The notes under the pieces were generated by a model. It ran no database searches and had not been told where the DNA came from. It saw only the letters and a program-made list of their open reading frames with translations. From Solirubrobacteraceae bacterium (GTDB taxonomy: Bacteria; Actinomycetota; Thermoleophilia; Solirubrobacterales; Solirubrobacteraceae): a stretch of 64,000 nt of DNA. A program made the translations under genes and the position numbers. The stretch is from assembly GCA_030447505.1 (NCBI GenBank), contig JAUJOT010000001.1, forward strand, positions 62,001-126,000, read 5' to 3'. Positions 18,613 through 27,623 of this stretch are shown here, in pieces; position 1 is the stretch's first letter, and each line of letters opens with the position of its first letter.

Positions 18613-19776
18613 CTAGCTCAGGCGCTCGACGAGCATCGCCTGTCCCATGCCGCCGGCGACGCACATCGACTCGATCCCGTAGCGCCCGTCGACCGCGTCG
18701 AGGCCGTTGAGCAGCGTCGTCATGATCCGCGCGCCGGTCATGCCGAACGGGTGCCCGAGCGCGATCGCGCCGCCGAACGGGTTGAGCTTGTCCTCGTCGA
18801 TCCCGAGCTCGTCGCGGCAGGGGACGATCTGCGCGGCGAACGCCTCGTTGATCTCGACGATGTCGATGTCGTCGATCGACATGCCGGTCTGCTTCAGCAG
18901 CGCCTGGATCGCCGGGATCGGAGCGAGGCCCATCAGCTCCGGACGGATCGCGGCGACGGTCGACGCGATGATCCGCGCGCGCGGCTCGAGCCCGAGCGAC
19001 GCGGCCTTGTGCTCGGACATGACGAGCACCGCGGCGGCGCCGTCGTTCAGCGGGCAGGCGTTGCCGGCCGTGACGGTCCCGTTCGCGGGGTCGAAGACGG
19101 GCTTCAGCGCGGCGAGCTTCTCGAGCGTCGTGTTCGGCCGCGGACCGTCGTCCTTGGTCAGCTCGCCGCCATCGGGCAGCGCGACCGGCACGATCTCCTT
19201 GTCGAAGTGGCCGGATGCCTGCGCGTCGACCGCGCGCGTCTGCGAGATCAGCGCCCACTCGTCCTGCGCCTCGCGGCTGACGTTGCAGCGCGCGGCGACC
19301 TTCTCGGCCGTCAGGCCCATCGGGATGTAGACGTCGTACGGCGAGCCGTCCGAGCCATCGAGCTGCGGGTGCTTGGCCTCGTCGGGAATGCCGGCGCCGA
19401 GCCCGGCGCGCGAGACGGCCTCGACGCCCGCCGCGATGTACTGGTCGCCCTCGCCGGCCTTGATCGCGTGGAAGGCCATCCGCAGCGTCTGCAGCGACGA
19501 CGCGCAGAAGCGGTTGACGGTGCAGGCCGGGACGTGGTGGTCGATGCCGGCGACGAGCGAGGCGTTGCGGCCGATGTTGTAGGCCTGCTCGCCGACGGCG
19601 GAGGCGGCCCCCATCATCACGTCGTTGGTCTCGGCGAAGTCGACGCCGGGGTTGCGCTCGATCAGCGCGCGCAGCGGGGTTGCGGCGAGCTCGTCGGCGC
19701 GGACTCCCACGAGCGAGCCCTTGAACGCGCGGCCGATCGGTGTGCGGACGGCGTCGACGATCACTGCTTCAGGCAT
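18613..19776 (-). CDS. Acetyl-CoA C-acyltransferase (thiolase)
   Basis: The 387-residue protein shows the thiolase signatures: AVIVDAVRTPIGRAFKGSL at the start, the nucleophilic cysteine in VNRFCASSLQTLRMAF, EINEAFAAQIV, GGAIALGHPFGMTGARI, and the second catalytic cysteine in MCVAGGMGQAM. It cleaves 3-ketoacyl-CoA or condenses acetyl-CoA. The ATG at 19776 was chosen over an upstream frame extension because AAGGAG lies 7 bases before it and the first residues match the family. It is encoded convergently with the type-2 hydroxyacyl-CoA dehydrogenase. Confidence 0.93.
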   Translation of the reverse strand: MPEAVIVDAVRTPIGRAFKGSLVGVRADELAATPLRALIERNPGVDFAETNDVMMGAASAVGEQAYNIGRNASLVAGIDHHVPACTVNRFCASSLQTLRMAFHAIKAGEGDQYIAAGVEAVSRAGLGAGIPDEAKHPQLDGSDGSPYDVYIPMGLTAEKVAARCNVSREAQDEWALISQTRAVDAQASGHFDKEIVPVALPDGGELTKDDGPRPNTTLEKLAALKPVFDPANGTVTAGNACPLNDGAAAVLVMSEHKAASLGLEPRARIIASTVAAIRPELMGLAPIPAIQALLKQTGMSIDDIDIVEINEAFAAQIVPCRDELGIDEDKLNPFGGAIALGHPFGMTGARIMTTLLNGLDAVDGRYGIESMCVAGGMGQAMLVERLS

Positions 19777-19992
19777 GTCGTGCTCCTTCGATGGTCGGTT
19801 GTGCCCCCGGCGGTCGCACTCCACGGGGCGTCTTTCACACCGGCGTCGCACTCGCCGGAGCCTTCCCGTCGTTCATTCTCGCAGATGAACGCAGCCGGCC
19901 GCCTGACGACTTGACGCGGTGTCGAGCCGTCCATCCGTCCGTCCTGCCGCCTCGCACGCGGAGACGGTGCCGGCCGCGCCGATGCCCCATCC

Positions 19993-21318
19993 ATGGCACC
20001 GGTTCTTCCACGTCTTCTCCGCCGCGCAGGGGTCGCGTCAGCGCTCGCCCTCGCCGCCGCCGCGCCCGCCCAGGCGCTCGAGCTGCCCAAGCTCCCGCTC
20101 GTCCCGGGCCTGCCGCCGATCTCCAACGTCGTCTCGGTTCCCGGCCTGCCCAACGCACCGGCGATCGTCCAGCTTCCGAACGGCTCGCTGCCGTCCCAGC
20201 TCGGCCTGCCGGGCGGCGACCGGCTGGTCGTGCGGCGCGCCTCCGGCGGCGCGCTGCTCGGCCTCGAGGGGCCCGACCGCCTGATCGGCGGACCCGGTCC
20301 GGACCGCCTCTACGGCGCGACCGGCCCCGACCAGCTGTACGGAAACGACGGCGACGACCGGCTCGACGGCAGCTCGGGCGGCGACTTCCTCTACGGCGGC
20401 AACGGCGCCGACCAGCTGTTCGCAGGCTACGGCGCCGACGTCCTCGACGGCGGCCCCGGCAACGACATCCTGGCCGGCGACGCCGCGCCCGACAAGCTCA
20501 CCGGCGGCGCGGGCGACGACCTCATCCACGGCGGGGGCGGCGCCGACACGATCGACAGCGGCGCGGGCGACGACGTCGTCTACTCCGACTCGGGATCGGA
20601 CCGGATCACGGCCGGCGACGGCAACGACACGATCTACGTCAACAACGGCACTGCGGTCGGCAGCGTCGACTGCGGCGCGGGCGCCGATGCGATCGCCATC
20701 AATCCGTACCAGATGCGCGGCGGCGTCTCCAACGCCCAGGCGCTGCGTCAGGGCCGGATCCGCAACTGCGAGCGCGTCGTCGAGGCCGAGCCCGTGATCG
20801 ATCCCAGCAAGGGCGTCAAGGCGATCATCGCCGACCACGGCGGCCGGCGGACCGGTGGCGTGCGCAACGACAACCTGCTCGGCGGTCGCGGCTCGGACCG
20901 CCTCGACGGCGCCGACGGCGACGACGTCATCTGGGGTGACCGCCACCTGCCGGAGGGCGGCCATCGCGCAACCGACGTGCTGATCGGCGGCGCCGGGAAC
21001 GACACGATCTACGGCGGCCGCGGCTACAACAGGATCTACGGCGGCGGCGGCGACGACTACCTGCAGGGCGGCGCCTTTCGCAACGTCATCCGCGGCGAGG
21101 GCGGCGACGACGAGATCCGCATCCGCGGCAAGGGCAGCACGCAGGTCTTCGGCGGTGCGGGCAACGACATCGTCCACGCCCTGACCAACGGCCGCGGCGT
21201 CATCTACTGCGGCCCAGGCTGGGACACGGTCTTCATCGGCCACAAGCGGCCGCGGCTGCAGGGCTGCGAGAACGTCGTCAACCGCTACAAGGCGAAGCGC
21301 CGGGGAACCCTGGGCTGA
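19993..21318 (+). CDS. Secreted RTX-type calcium-binding repeat protein
   Basis: The 441-residue protein starts with a signal-peptide-like stretch ([19 protein letters not shown]), then a proline/valine linker. It is followed by two blocks of glycine-aspartate nonapeptides of the GGxGxDxLxG type, for example [11 protein letters not shown] and [11 protein letters not shown]. These repeats form calcium-binding parallel beta-rolls. The blocks (about residues 85-225 and 290-420) are separated by a cysteine-containing spacer ([18 protein letters not shown], later [10 protein letters not shown]). No enzymatic domain is visible, so a structural or adhesive surface role is likely. Confidence 0.85.
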   Translation: MAPVLPRLLRRAGVASALALAAAAPAQALELPKLPLVPGLPPISNVVSVPGLPNAPAIVQLPNGSLPSQLGLPGGDRLVVRRASGGALLGLEGPDRLIGGPGPDRLYGATGPDQLYGNDGDDRLDGSSGGDFLYGGNGADQLFAGYGADVLDGGPGNDILAGDAAPDKLTGGAGDDLIHGGGGADTIDSGAGDDVVYSDSGSDRITAGDGNDTIYVNNGTAVGSVDCGAGADAIAINPYQMRGGVSNAQALRQGRIRNCERVVEAEPVIDPSKGVKAIIADHGGRRTGGVRNDNLLGGRGSDRLDGADGDDVIWGDRHLPEGGHRATDVLIGGAGNDTIYGGRGYNRIYGGGGDDYLQGGAFRNVIRGEGGDDEIRIRGKGSTQVFGGAGNDIVHALTNGRGVIYCGPGWDTVFIGHKRPRLQGCENVVNRYKAKRRGTLG

Positions 21319-21386
21319 GCGCGTCAGCGCGCCGCGGCGAGCGGCGGGTTCCAGAACTTGCGCGGCGGCGTCGGGTTGTAGTCGCG

Positions 21387-21836
21387 ATGAACCGACTTTT
21401 CGCAGGCCTCGTCGCCCTGGTCGCCATTGCTGCTGTGAGCGTCACCGCCGCGGCTGGCAACGGCACCTCCAAGCCTGGGCGTCTCGCGGCGGCGTACAGC
21501 TTCGACACGACGCGAGGAATGCCAACTGAAGGCTCGGTCTCATACATCGTGGTTCGCCGCAAGCCGGGTGGCACGATTCTGCGAGCCGAACTACGTGGTC
21601 TGCTCGAGACGCGTGCCGTCGCAACGCCGCTGCGGCCCGGCCGCTACCGCATCAGCGCCTACCAGCGCCTGTGTCGCGCCAACTGCGTCGGTGCGCAATC
21701 CAGCCCACCCAGCCACGGCTGCGGACGCGACGTGCGGATTCGCTCTGGCTCGACGCTCAGCGCCCGCATCCACGTGCGCTATACCGCGGCGAATGCAGAA
21801 GATCAGCCGCACTGCCGCATCACCTTCCGGCGATAG
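21387..21836 (+). CDS. Small secreted protein of unknown function
   Basis: The 149-residue protein begins MNRLFAGLVALVAIAAVSVT, a clear signal peptide with likely cleavage near AAA-G. The mature part looks beta-rich (YIVVRRKPGGTILRAELRGL, RPGRYRISAYQRLC) with four cysteines (CRANC, GCGRD, HCRITF) that could form disulfides. It may be a small Ig-like or prealbumin-like surface domain, but I do not recognise the family. It lies 69 bp after the RTX-type gene and may be cotranscribed. The stop is followed at once by IS and ATPase debris. Confidence 0.65.
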   Translation: MNRLFAGLVALVAIAAVSVTAAAGNGTSKPGRLAAAYSFDTTRGMPTEGSVSYIVVRRKPGGTILRAELRGLLETRAVATPLRPGRYRISAYQRLCRANCVGAQSSPPSHGCGRDVRIRSGSTLSARIHVRYTAANAEDQPHCRITFRR

Positions 21837-21848
21837 GCGCCGCTGCTG

Positions 21849-22105
21849 CCCGCTGACAACGGGACCGGGAAGTCGACGCGCATCGAAGCGATCGCCCAAG
21901 CGATGGGCTACGGCGCCGAAGGCGGTGAGCTCGAGCGATCCGGTGAGGGCTTCTACGTGCTCGACGAGCTCTTGGCTGTCGCTCTCGCGCCGCGTGCAGT
22001 GGCAGAGTGCCCCGACTGCGACGGCGAGGGCTACCACTGGCCGCCCGACGACGAGGAGGCGGAAGGCGTGGCGTGCAGGCGTTGCGCCGCCAACGGCGTC
22101 ATCGA
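21849..22105 (+). pseudogene. AAA/ABC-type ATPase remnant with internal deletion
   Basis: In one open frame the sequence reads DNGTGKSTRIEAIAQAMGY, a good Walker A with the following helix as in AAA_23/RecF-like ATPases. It is followed within about 20 residues by SGEGFYVLDE, which looks like the Walker B stretch (usually FxVLDEPE). About 100-150 residues normally separate these motifs, so this is an internally deleted remnant. The reading continues into a cysteine pair region (CPDCDGEGYHW, CRRCAANG) and stops making sense at the IS110 fragment. It has no proper start codon. Confidence 0.45.
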
Positions 22106-22122
22106 CCGTGAGCTGGGCCGCC

Positions 22123-22680
22123 ATGTCGGCGCTTGCGCGGCTGGACGCCCGCGACGTGCACGAGCAGCTCGCTGGCCTGGAGCTGGCGGCGGTTGCCGAG
22201 CAGCAGATCGCCGTCGCGCTGCGGATGATCGAGCAGCTCAGCCGCGAACTGCAGGAGCTTGATCGTGAGCTCGGGCGCCTGGCACGCCGCCAGGCCGGCT
22301 GCAAGGCACTCATGCGCCACTACGGCATCGGGCCGCTCGTCGCCACGGCGTTCCTCGCCGAACCGGGCGACAGACGCCGGCTGTCGTCCTCCAAGCAGGC
22401 GGTGCGCTGCGCTGGCCTCGACGTCGCGGTGTACGAGTCCGACACGCGCCGGCGCGCCGGGCGCCTGTCGCGGCAGGGCTCGCCGGTGCTGCGCTGGGCA
22501 GCCTTTGAGGCCGCGCGATCCGCGGCCCGGCCGTCCTCCCCCGATCACCAGTACTACACCGAGCTCAAGGCGCGGCTGGGTGCGAACCGCGCCGCGTTGA
22601 CGATCGCGCGCAAGCTGCTGCGCCGTGCACACCACACGCTGCGCGAGCTGGGCGACGCGGCGACCGCGCCCGCCCACTGA
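22123..22680 (+). pseudogene. IS110-family transposase, C-terminal fragment
   Basis: The fragment encodes the Transposase_20-type C-terminal half: a coiled-coil helix (LAAVAEQQIAVALRMIEQLS), YGIGPLVATAFLAEPGDRRR, the AVRCAGLDVAVYESD region and LSRQGSPVLRWAAFEAARS. The N-terminal DEDD RuvC-like catalytic domain is missing. It therefore cannot transpose on its own and marks an old insertion. Its 5' end abuts the ATPase remnant, and the stop is TGA at 22678-22680. Confidence 0.8.
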
Positions 22681-23079
22681 CACCGCCCCCGGCGCGCTGC
22701 TGCCCGAACATCAGTGATCGACCGCGGCCAGCTCCCCCAGAATTCCCGTCGCCAGCGACGATCGCTGGGCGACCCTGAAAGATTGAGCGGCCGCACCGCT
22801 CACCGCGGGATCACCCCCATCAACGATCTAGTCGCCGCGCCCCGACACGGGCACGAGCACCGAGATAAGGCTGGGCTCTGGCGCGCCAGCGGGATCGACC
22901 GCGAGCTCGAGGAGGTGCACTGAGCACAAACGCGAGCTGACCATCCGAAGGGAATCCGAGGCCTTCAACGGCTCCTGCGTGCAGGCGAAAGGAGCAGTCA
23001 GGTGGTCAGGCAGCGAGCCGAGCACAACGAGGTCGTGAGCCCTGCGCGCCGACGGGCGTGATGCAGAGGCGCACGCCGT
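22681..23079 (+). other. Intergenic stretch with no supportable gene
   Basis: About 400 bp between the IS110 fragment and the IS256-family element. Short open frames on both strands lack start signals and recognisable motifs. Part is probably the non-coding 3' end of the IS110 copy. I see no promoter, terminator or RNA structure I would defend. Confidence 0.5.
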
Positions 23080-23087
23080 CAATGCTC
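23080..23087. repeat. Left target-site duplication of the IS256-family element
   Basis: CAATGCTC directly before the left inverted repeat; the same 8 bases follow the right end at 24527-24534. An 8-9 bp duplication is usual for IS256. Confidence 0.85.
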
Positions 23088-24526
23088 GGTGGCGTCCCAG
23101 GGAGTGGGGAAACGCGGTGGGCGTAGCTTCCGCGGTGTGTGAGTGAATTTTACTTCACGCCGCAATCACCTCCTGAGCGGCAAGGGCGGTGGAAACGTCG
23201 GTGCGGGGGCTTTGGCCGCGGCGGACGCGTTCGATCTGCGCGACGGCCTGGGGGTCATGGTGATGCCGCGCCAGCCGCGGCTGGCGAGCTCCAGGACGGC
23301 CCAGATCAGCGACAGTGCCGAGGTCTCGCCCGGGAAGCGGCCGATGATCTTCGTCCGCCGGCGGACCTCCACGAACGTGCGCTCGAGCAGGTTTGTGCTC
23401 CTGGTGCGCTTGCGGTGCTCGAGTGGGAAGCGCAGATGCGCCACGAGCTGGTCGATGTTGTCGTCAATGACGCGCATCGCCGACGGGTAGGCGGTGCGGT
23501 AGTCGCCGGCCAGGGCCAGCAGTCCGGCCTTCGCCTCGGCGGCCGAGACGGCGTCGTCGAGGACCTGCCAGTAGCGGGCTTTGACTTCGCGGTGCAGTCG
23601 CTCGGGCAGCTTGGACGTGAGATTCCGCAGCGCGTGGACGGTGCAGCGCTGCTCGGCCGCGTGCTCGAACAGCTCCCTGGTGGCCTTCCAGATCCCGGCT
23701 GCGCCGTCGGCCACGATCAACGCCGGCGCTCGCATCCCGCGGGCCTTGAGATCGCGCCCGAAGTCAAGCCACGACTCGTAGCTCTCCCTGGATCCGAGTT
23801 GCAGCCCGAGCAGCACCTTCTGGCCCTCCAGCGTGATCCCCCAGGCGACCAGCACGCCCTCGGCCGGCTCGTCGGTCGGCCTGAGCTTGAGGTAGATCGC
23901 GTCGAGATAGCAATAGACGAGATCGTGCACCGAGAGGTCGCGCTGGCACCAGGCCGCGTAGCGGTCGGCGACGTCCTTGCAGACCCGCGCGACGGTCGAC
24001 TTGGCGATCACCTGCTCGCCGAAGCACTCCTCTAGCGCGGCCTCGACGTCCGCACCGACAGGCCGCGCAGGAAGTTGCAGATCACCAACGCCTCCAACGC
24101 GTGCGTCCGCGCGACGCCCTTGCCGAGCACCTGCGACTCGAACCCAACGGCGGTTGCGTCACGCACGCGCGGGCGCTCGATCACCGTCGGGCCGCTCGTC
24201 GTGCGCACCGTCGAGGGCTCGGCGAACCCATTGCGGTAGATCACCTCCTCGCCGCCGCCGGCGCGCTCGTAGCGCCCGCGGCCGACGAACTCGGTCACCT
24301 CGTCCTCCAGCGCCTGCTGGAGGATCAGCCGCGCACCGAGCCGCGCGACCGCCTCGATCGGATCCTGCTCCTCGCCGATGGCGGCAAGGACATCATCAAG
24401 CTCGCGGCGCAGCCGCTCGCTGGGGACTACCTTCTTCATGCGGGCGTACCTCCATCAGCTTCGACTTGTCGGTCAAAGCGGAGGCTACGCCCGCCCTACG
24501 ATTCCCCCAGCGCCTGGGACGGCACC
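23088..24526 (-). mobile_element. IS256-family insertion sequence, 1439 bp, with complete ends
   Basis: The left end begins GGTGGCGTCCCAGG. The right end read inward on the other strand begins GGTGCCGTCCCAGG. The inverted match runs, with gaps, for about 50 bp and includes a shared GGGCGTAGC. Both ends are flanked by CAATGCTC, so the element inserted by transposition and has not rearranged since. Its single transposase gene (minus strand) is interrupted by a one-base frameshift. The duplicated target falls at the end of a small minus-strand coding remnant. Confidence 0.88.
23166..24439 (-). pseudogene. IS256-family (mutator-type) transposase with one-base frameshift
   Basis: The N-terminal part (MKKVVPSERLRRELDDVLAA to LVICNFLRGLSVR) ends early. 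The rest (DVEAALEECFGEQVIAKSTV, then the DDE-type YCYLDAIYLKLR, ALIVADGAAGIWKA, and RSTNLLERTFVEVRRRTKII) continues in another frame. Adding one G near 24050 would restore a normal protein of about 425 residues with the full mutator-family DDE core. The family does not use programmed frameshifting, so this is either an inactivating mutation or a base-call error. Confidence 0.88.
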
Positions 24527-24534
24527 CAATGCTC
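24527..24534. repeat. Right target-site duplication of the IS256-family element
   Basis: CAATGCTC, identical to 23080-23087 on the other side of the element. Confidence 0.85.
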
Positions 24535-24714
24535 GACCGCGATTGTCAGCTCGCCAGCGGGCAAAGACCCGATGTGGCAGTGCCACTCAGGGTCGCTCGC
24601 GCCTTCATCCGCCCACTCCACGAGCGCTGCGAGAAGCTCGTGCGCCTCTGACTCGGACAGATAGACCCATACCTCTCGCAGCTGCTGGTCGGGCTGGCCC
24701 CTCGATTCGTGGCA
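24529..24714 (-). pseudogene. Small coding remnant interrupted at its 3' end by the IS256-family element
   Basis: On the minus strand an open frame without start codon reads LREVWVYLSESEAHELLAAL, then VEWADEGASDPEWHCHIGSL and GELTIAVEH. It has the composition of a genuine small acidic protein. Removing the IS and one copy of the duplication, the next codon after VEH becomes TGA, so the element landed at the stop codon. I do not recognise the family. The missing start suggests the 5' part is also gone or frameshifted. Confidence 0.4.
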
Positions 24715-24822
24715 TCAAGACAGCCTTGCACGTCGTGAGATGACTTTCGCATCAAGGCAAGAGCAGCAGCGTTGACGGTCTCCGTGCCTACAGATAAAGC
24801 CATTCTCGGACGTCAGTACGAG

Positions 24823-24852
24823 AAGGAGGGGCCGCCGACGCGGCCCCTCCTT
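24823..24852 (-). terminator. Strong hairpin terminator after the exported-protein gene
   Basis: AAGGAGGGGCCG and CGGCCCCTCCTT form a perfect 12-bp stem with a 6-base loop, 26 bp beyond the stop of the minus-strand gene at 24878. There is no long U-tract, as is common in high-GC actinobacteria. Confidence 0.75.
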
Positions 24853-24877
24853 GGATCGTTCGATTGGTCGTGGGTTG

Positions 24878-25906
24878 CTACGGGGCGGGCGTGCCGGCGG
24901 GCGGGCCGCTCGGCGTGTCGCTGGGCGCGCCGGTCGGGGTGCCGCTCGGAGCGCCGGTCGGGGTGCCGGTCGGAGCACCGGTCGGGGTGCCGGTCGGTGC
25001 GCCGCCGGGCGTGCCGGCGGGCGGGCCGGTGGGGTGGTTTTCGCGCATGCCCTGGGCGTCGGTGCGGGCCTGCGTGATGATCTTCGTCACGAAGTCGCGC
25101 ACGAAGGCCGGCATGCGGCTGGAGAAGCGGCTGAGGATGTCGGCGACGGAGCCGTGCTCGGAGGTGACGTTGTCATAGGCGGTCTGCAGGCCCTGCTTGC
25201 TCTCGGCGGGCATGCCGGGGCTTGCGATCAGCGCCGCCAGCGTCTTGGCGGCGTCGGTCTGTCCCTCGACGTCGACCTTCAGTGTCGCGGCGACGCGGCG
25301 CTTGCTGGTCTTCGACACGTCGCTGCTGGCGAGTGCCTTGGCCATCGCGGTGACCTCCGCGTCACGGTCCTGTGAGAGGTTGGCGATCGCCTTGGCGATG
25401 CCGGTGCGGGCCTGCTCGGGGACCTGGGCGAGCAGCTCGGTGAGGATTCCGGTTGCCTTCTCGCGTCCCCTTGTGTCGGCGAGCGCGGCTGCTGCGATCT
25501 TGCTCTCGTCGCGGCCGTCGGCCGGGCGCAGCGCCTTGGTGAGCATCTCGATGTTCTCGTCCTGCTGGGCTGCGAGCAGCTGCTGCGCGCGAGCGGCCTG
25601 GACGTGTTCGCTGGCGGTGTCGGCCTGGCGACGCGCCTTGGCGGCATCAGCCTTGGCGAGGCCCATCTCCTTGCGGCTCTTGGCGTACGCGACGCGAGCC
25701 TTGCGGTCGCTGTTCTTGCCATACAGCGCGACGGCGCGATCAAGCGCGGCGTCGGCGCGATCGGTGTGAGCACGGACCTGCTTGACGGCAGTGGCGATGC
25801 CGTCAGAACCAGTACGTGTCGGTGAGTCGGCGAGGGCGCTCGCCGGCATCGCGATGAGGGCCAGCGCGACGGACAGGCCGGCGGCGGTGTTGGTGGTGGA
25901 ACGCAT
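24878..25906 (-). CDS. Exported protein, DUF5667-like, with Gly-Thr-Pro repeat tail
   Basis: The 342-residue protein has a signal peptide (GLSVALALIAMPASALA), a long charged helical region (residues about 35-270; AAALADTRGREKATGILTEL, RTGIAKAIANLSQDRDAEV) and a C-terminal tail of GTPTGAP-type repeats. The helical part resembles DUF5667-like proteins that often sit beside ECF sigma factors in actinobacteria. It is a paralogue of the product of 27890-28738. Translation starts at ATG 25906 after GAGGAGG. The leader contains a c-di-GMP-I-like riboswitch, preceded by the ECF-type promoter shared with the other two genes of the locus. The tail may span or associate with the wall. Confidence 0.75.
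   Translation of the reverse strand: MRSTTNTAAGLSVALALIAMPASALADSPTRTGSDGIATAVKQVRAHTDRADAALDRAVALYGKNSDRKARVAYAKSRKEMGLAKADAAKARRQADTASEHVQAARAQQLLAAQQDENIEMLTKALRPADGRDESKIAAAALADTRGREKATGILTELLAQVPEQARTGIAKAIANLSQDRDAEVTAMAKALASSDVSKTSKRRVAATLKVDVEGQTDAAKTLAALIASPGMPAESKQGLQTAYDNVTSEHGSVADILSRFSSRMPAFVRDFVTKIITQARTDAQGMRENHPTGPPAGTPGGAPTGTPTGAPTGTPTGAPSGTPTGAPSDTPSGPPAGTPAP
24890..25035 (-). repeat. Tandem repeats encoding the GTPTGAP tail
   Basis: A 12-bp unit close to GGTGCCGGTCGG on the plus strand recurs about ten times with small changes. It encodes the Pro-Thr-Gly/Pro-Ser-Gly tail of the exported protein. Confidence 0.8.
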
Positions 25907-25922
25907 CTGGGTGTGCCTCCTC

Positions 25923-25989
25923 GGCGACTGGGCGGCCTGCCGAGCAGGCCCCTGGTTTTGCGCCCCCGCCTCACAGCGGGTTTGCCTTT
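25923..25989 (-). promoter_or_regulatory. Candidate c-di-GMP-I (GEMM) riboswitch, copy A
   Basis: Read on the minus strand, the leader holds the GEMM core: GGCAAACC, a CCCGC hairpin closed by a GUGA (GNRA) tetraloop, then GGGGGCGCAAAACC (consensus GGGACGCAAAGCC), a second stem-loop (CCUGC-UCG-GCAGG) and GCCCAGUCGCC to close the basal stem. The adenine that stacks on c-di-GMP (first A of GCAAA) is kept. The Shine-Dalgarno GAGGAGG follows within 2-3 bases of the basal stem, so control of translation is likely. It is almost identical in its core to copy B. Confidence 0.72.
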
Positions 25990-26018
25990 GTTCGATGAGG
26001 CGTGGCCTCTGAGGGTGA

Positions 26019-26052
26019 GAACTCGCGCGGGACGCGCTTGTCAGCAGCTATC
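26019..26052 (-). promoter_or_regulatory. ECF-type promoter of the GTP-repeat exported protein
   Basis: Minus-strand GATAGCTGCTGAC, a 16-base spacer, then AGTTC. The first element and the spacer length are shared with the promoters at 27590-27623 and 28850-28883. The predicted transcription start lies just upstream of riboswitch copy A. It overlaps the last bases of the sigma gene. Confidence 0.65.
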
Positions 26053-27574
26053 GCCCAGAAGTTCCTGCCAGTGTTGGCGCGGGCGCCTGAGGCACGCTTG
26101 GGGCGACGGGTGCGCTCGCGGCGGGCGGCGGGACGGTCACGCTGGGTGACGATGGGGTCGGTGTGGTCGGGGGCGCCGCTGGAGCGGCGCCGGCCTGCTG
26201 GGGCGTCGGCGTTGACGCAGGCCTTCGCGCGACAGTTGGCGCCGGCGCTGGGGATGGCTTGCGCGCGGGCGCGGTGGCAGCCGTGGAAGGCGATCGCGGT
26301 GTTCGCGACGAGGGTCTGTCACGGCGCAAGGCACCCGGACGCGTCGATGGCGCCTGTCGGACCGCACGCTGTGACGCCCGCGCGCGGTCAGCGCTGCGCT
26401 GACGAGAAGTCGCAGGGCCGCGCACTGTCGCTTCGCCGCTGTGCTCATCCGCCTGACGCTGCGCGCCCTGCGCGTCCTCGCGTGCGGCGGGCGTCACCGT
26501 CGACGGGCGCGTGCTGACCGCGTCGGCGTCCGTCACCGCGCCCGCGGCGGGTAGTGAGTGCCGCGCGTCGCGCTGAAGCTGCTGGGTGGCGGCCACGCCA
26601 CCGCCGGTCAGCGTCGCGCCGACGGCGAGCACGGTGGCCGCCTTCGTGGCGATGCCCGCCGTCGCCGAGCCCTTCGCGAGCAGGCCCACCCCGGCGAGCG
26701 ACTTCGCGGTCGTAACTGAGGCAGCGGTCGCCGACGCGGTCGTCGCCGCCGCTCCGGCGCCGACAGCCGCACCGCCACCGCCGTGCCCGGCGCCACCGAG
26801 CAGGCCCTGCAAGATCGATGCGCCGATGACAGCAGGTAGCGGCGGCGCGAACGCCGCCAGCGCGGCGCTGCGCTGCCCGATCGCAGCGCGAAACCCCTCG
26901 CAGCCCGAGCATGAGCGCAGGTGCGCACGGACCTTGCGCCCGCGCAACAGCCGACCGTCACGCGCCGAGACCAGCTCGCGAACCTCAGCGCACGCCATCG
27001 CGCGGCCCTCGCCGATCTCGTGCAACATCTCGCGCGCCTCGTAGACAGCCTGCCGCGCCGCGCCCTCGCCGACACCAAACGCCGCCGCGATCTGCGCGTA
27101 CTCCAAGCCGCTGAGCTCGCGCATCACCAACGCGCCGCGCTGGCGGTCGGGCAGCGCCTGCAGATCCTCGACGAGCTGGCGCAGACGCTCGGACGCCAGC
27201 GCCTGCACCTCCGGGCCCCCCGCCGCCGCAACCGGCGAGTCCTCGTCCAGCTCGGTCTCGGGCCTGCGGCGGCGGACCAGCGACAGCGACTCGTTGTGCG
27301 CGATCCGAAACAGCCACGGCTTGAGCGCGATCTCGCGCGCCTCGCCATCCAGCCCGCGCAGCACCGCCGCCATCGTGTTCTGCAGCGCGTCGGCCGCATC
27401 CTCCTCGTTGCGCAAGATCGCGCGGCAGTAGCGGTAGATGGGCTGGTGGTAGCGCTTGAAGATCTCGCCAAACGCGCGCTGCTCGCCGCGCGCCGCGCGC
27501 CGCACGAGCTGCGCGTCGCTGCACAACGTCGCCGGCCGCAGCGCATCGGGCAGTGGTAGGGAAAGCTCGGACAT
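26048..27574 (-). CDS. ECF sigma factor fused to a zinc-finger (anti-sigma-like) domain and long tail
   Basis: The 508-residue protein begins with sigma region 2 (about 20-100; FKRYHQPIYRYCRAILRNEE) and region 4 (about 128-190; LPDRQRGALVMRELSGLEYA). It continues with an HC2-type zinc motif (C195, H218, C222, C225 in AHLRSCSGC), as in anti-sigma factors. After that come an Ala/Gly-rich hydrophobic stretch (about 280-330; possibly one membrane helix at AATVLAVGATLTGGGVAA) and a disordered Pro/Ala/Arg tail. The protein may be a self-inhibited, perhaps membrane-tethered sigma factor. It lies between two related exported-protein genes and has the same promoter-like motif upstream, suggesting autoregulation. 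The start is the ATG at 27574. Confidence 0.82.
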   Translation of the reverse strand: MSELSLPLPDALRPATLCSDAQLVRRAARGEQRAFGEIFKRYHQPIYRYCRAILRNEEDAADALQNTMAAVLRGLDGEAREIALKPWLFRIAHNESLSLVRRRRPETELDEDSPVAAAGGPEVQALASERLRQLVEDLQALPDRQRGALVMRELSGLEYAQIAAAFGVGEGAARQAVYEAREMLHEIGEGRAMACAEVRELVSARDGRLLRGRKVRAHLRSCSGCEGFRAAIGQRSAALAAFAPPLPAVIGASILQGLLGGAGHGGGGAAVGAGAAATTASATAASVTTAKSLAGVGLLAKGSATAGIATKAATVLAVGATLTGGGVAATQQLQRDARHSLPAAGAVTDADAVSTRPSTVTPAAREDAQGAQRQADEHSGEATVRGPATSRQRSADRARASQRAVRQAPSTRPGALRRDRPSSRTPRSPSTAATAPARKPSPAPAPTVARRPASTPTPQQAGAAPAAPPTTPTPSSPSVTVPPPAASAPVAPSVPQAPAPTLAGTSGR

Positions 27575-27589
27575 CCACCTCAGTATCGG

Positions 27590-27623
27590 CAACGCCCGAA
27601 CATCCCGCGAGTCAGCACCTATC
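27590..27623 (-). promoter_or_regulatory. ECF-type promoter of the sigma-factor gene
   Basis: Minus-strand GATAGGTGCTGAC, a 16-base spacer, then CGTTG, with the start codon only about 16 bases past the second element, so the leader is very short. It matches the two promoters of the flanking exported-protein genes. Confidence 0.65.

Noticed and set aside
22714-22923. Possible 69-residue gene after the IS110 fragment
   Set aside because: It has no good start signal or motif. It looks like IS110 flanking DNA.
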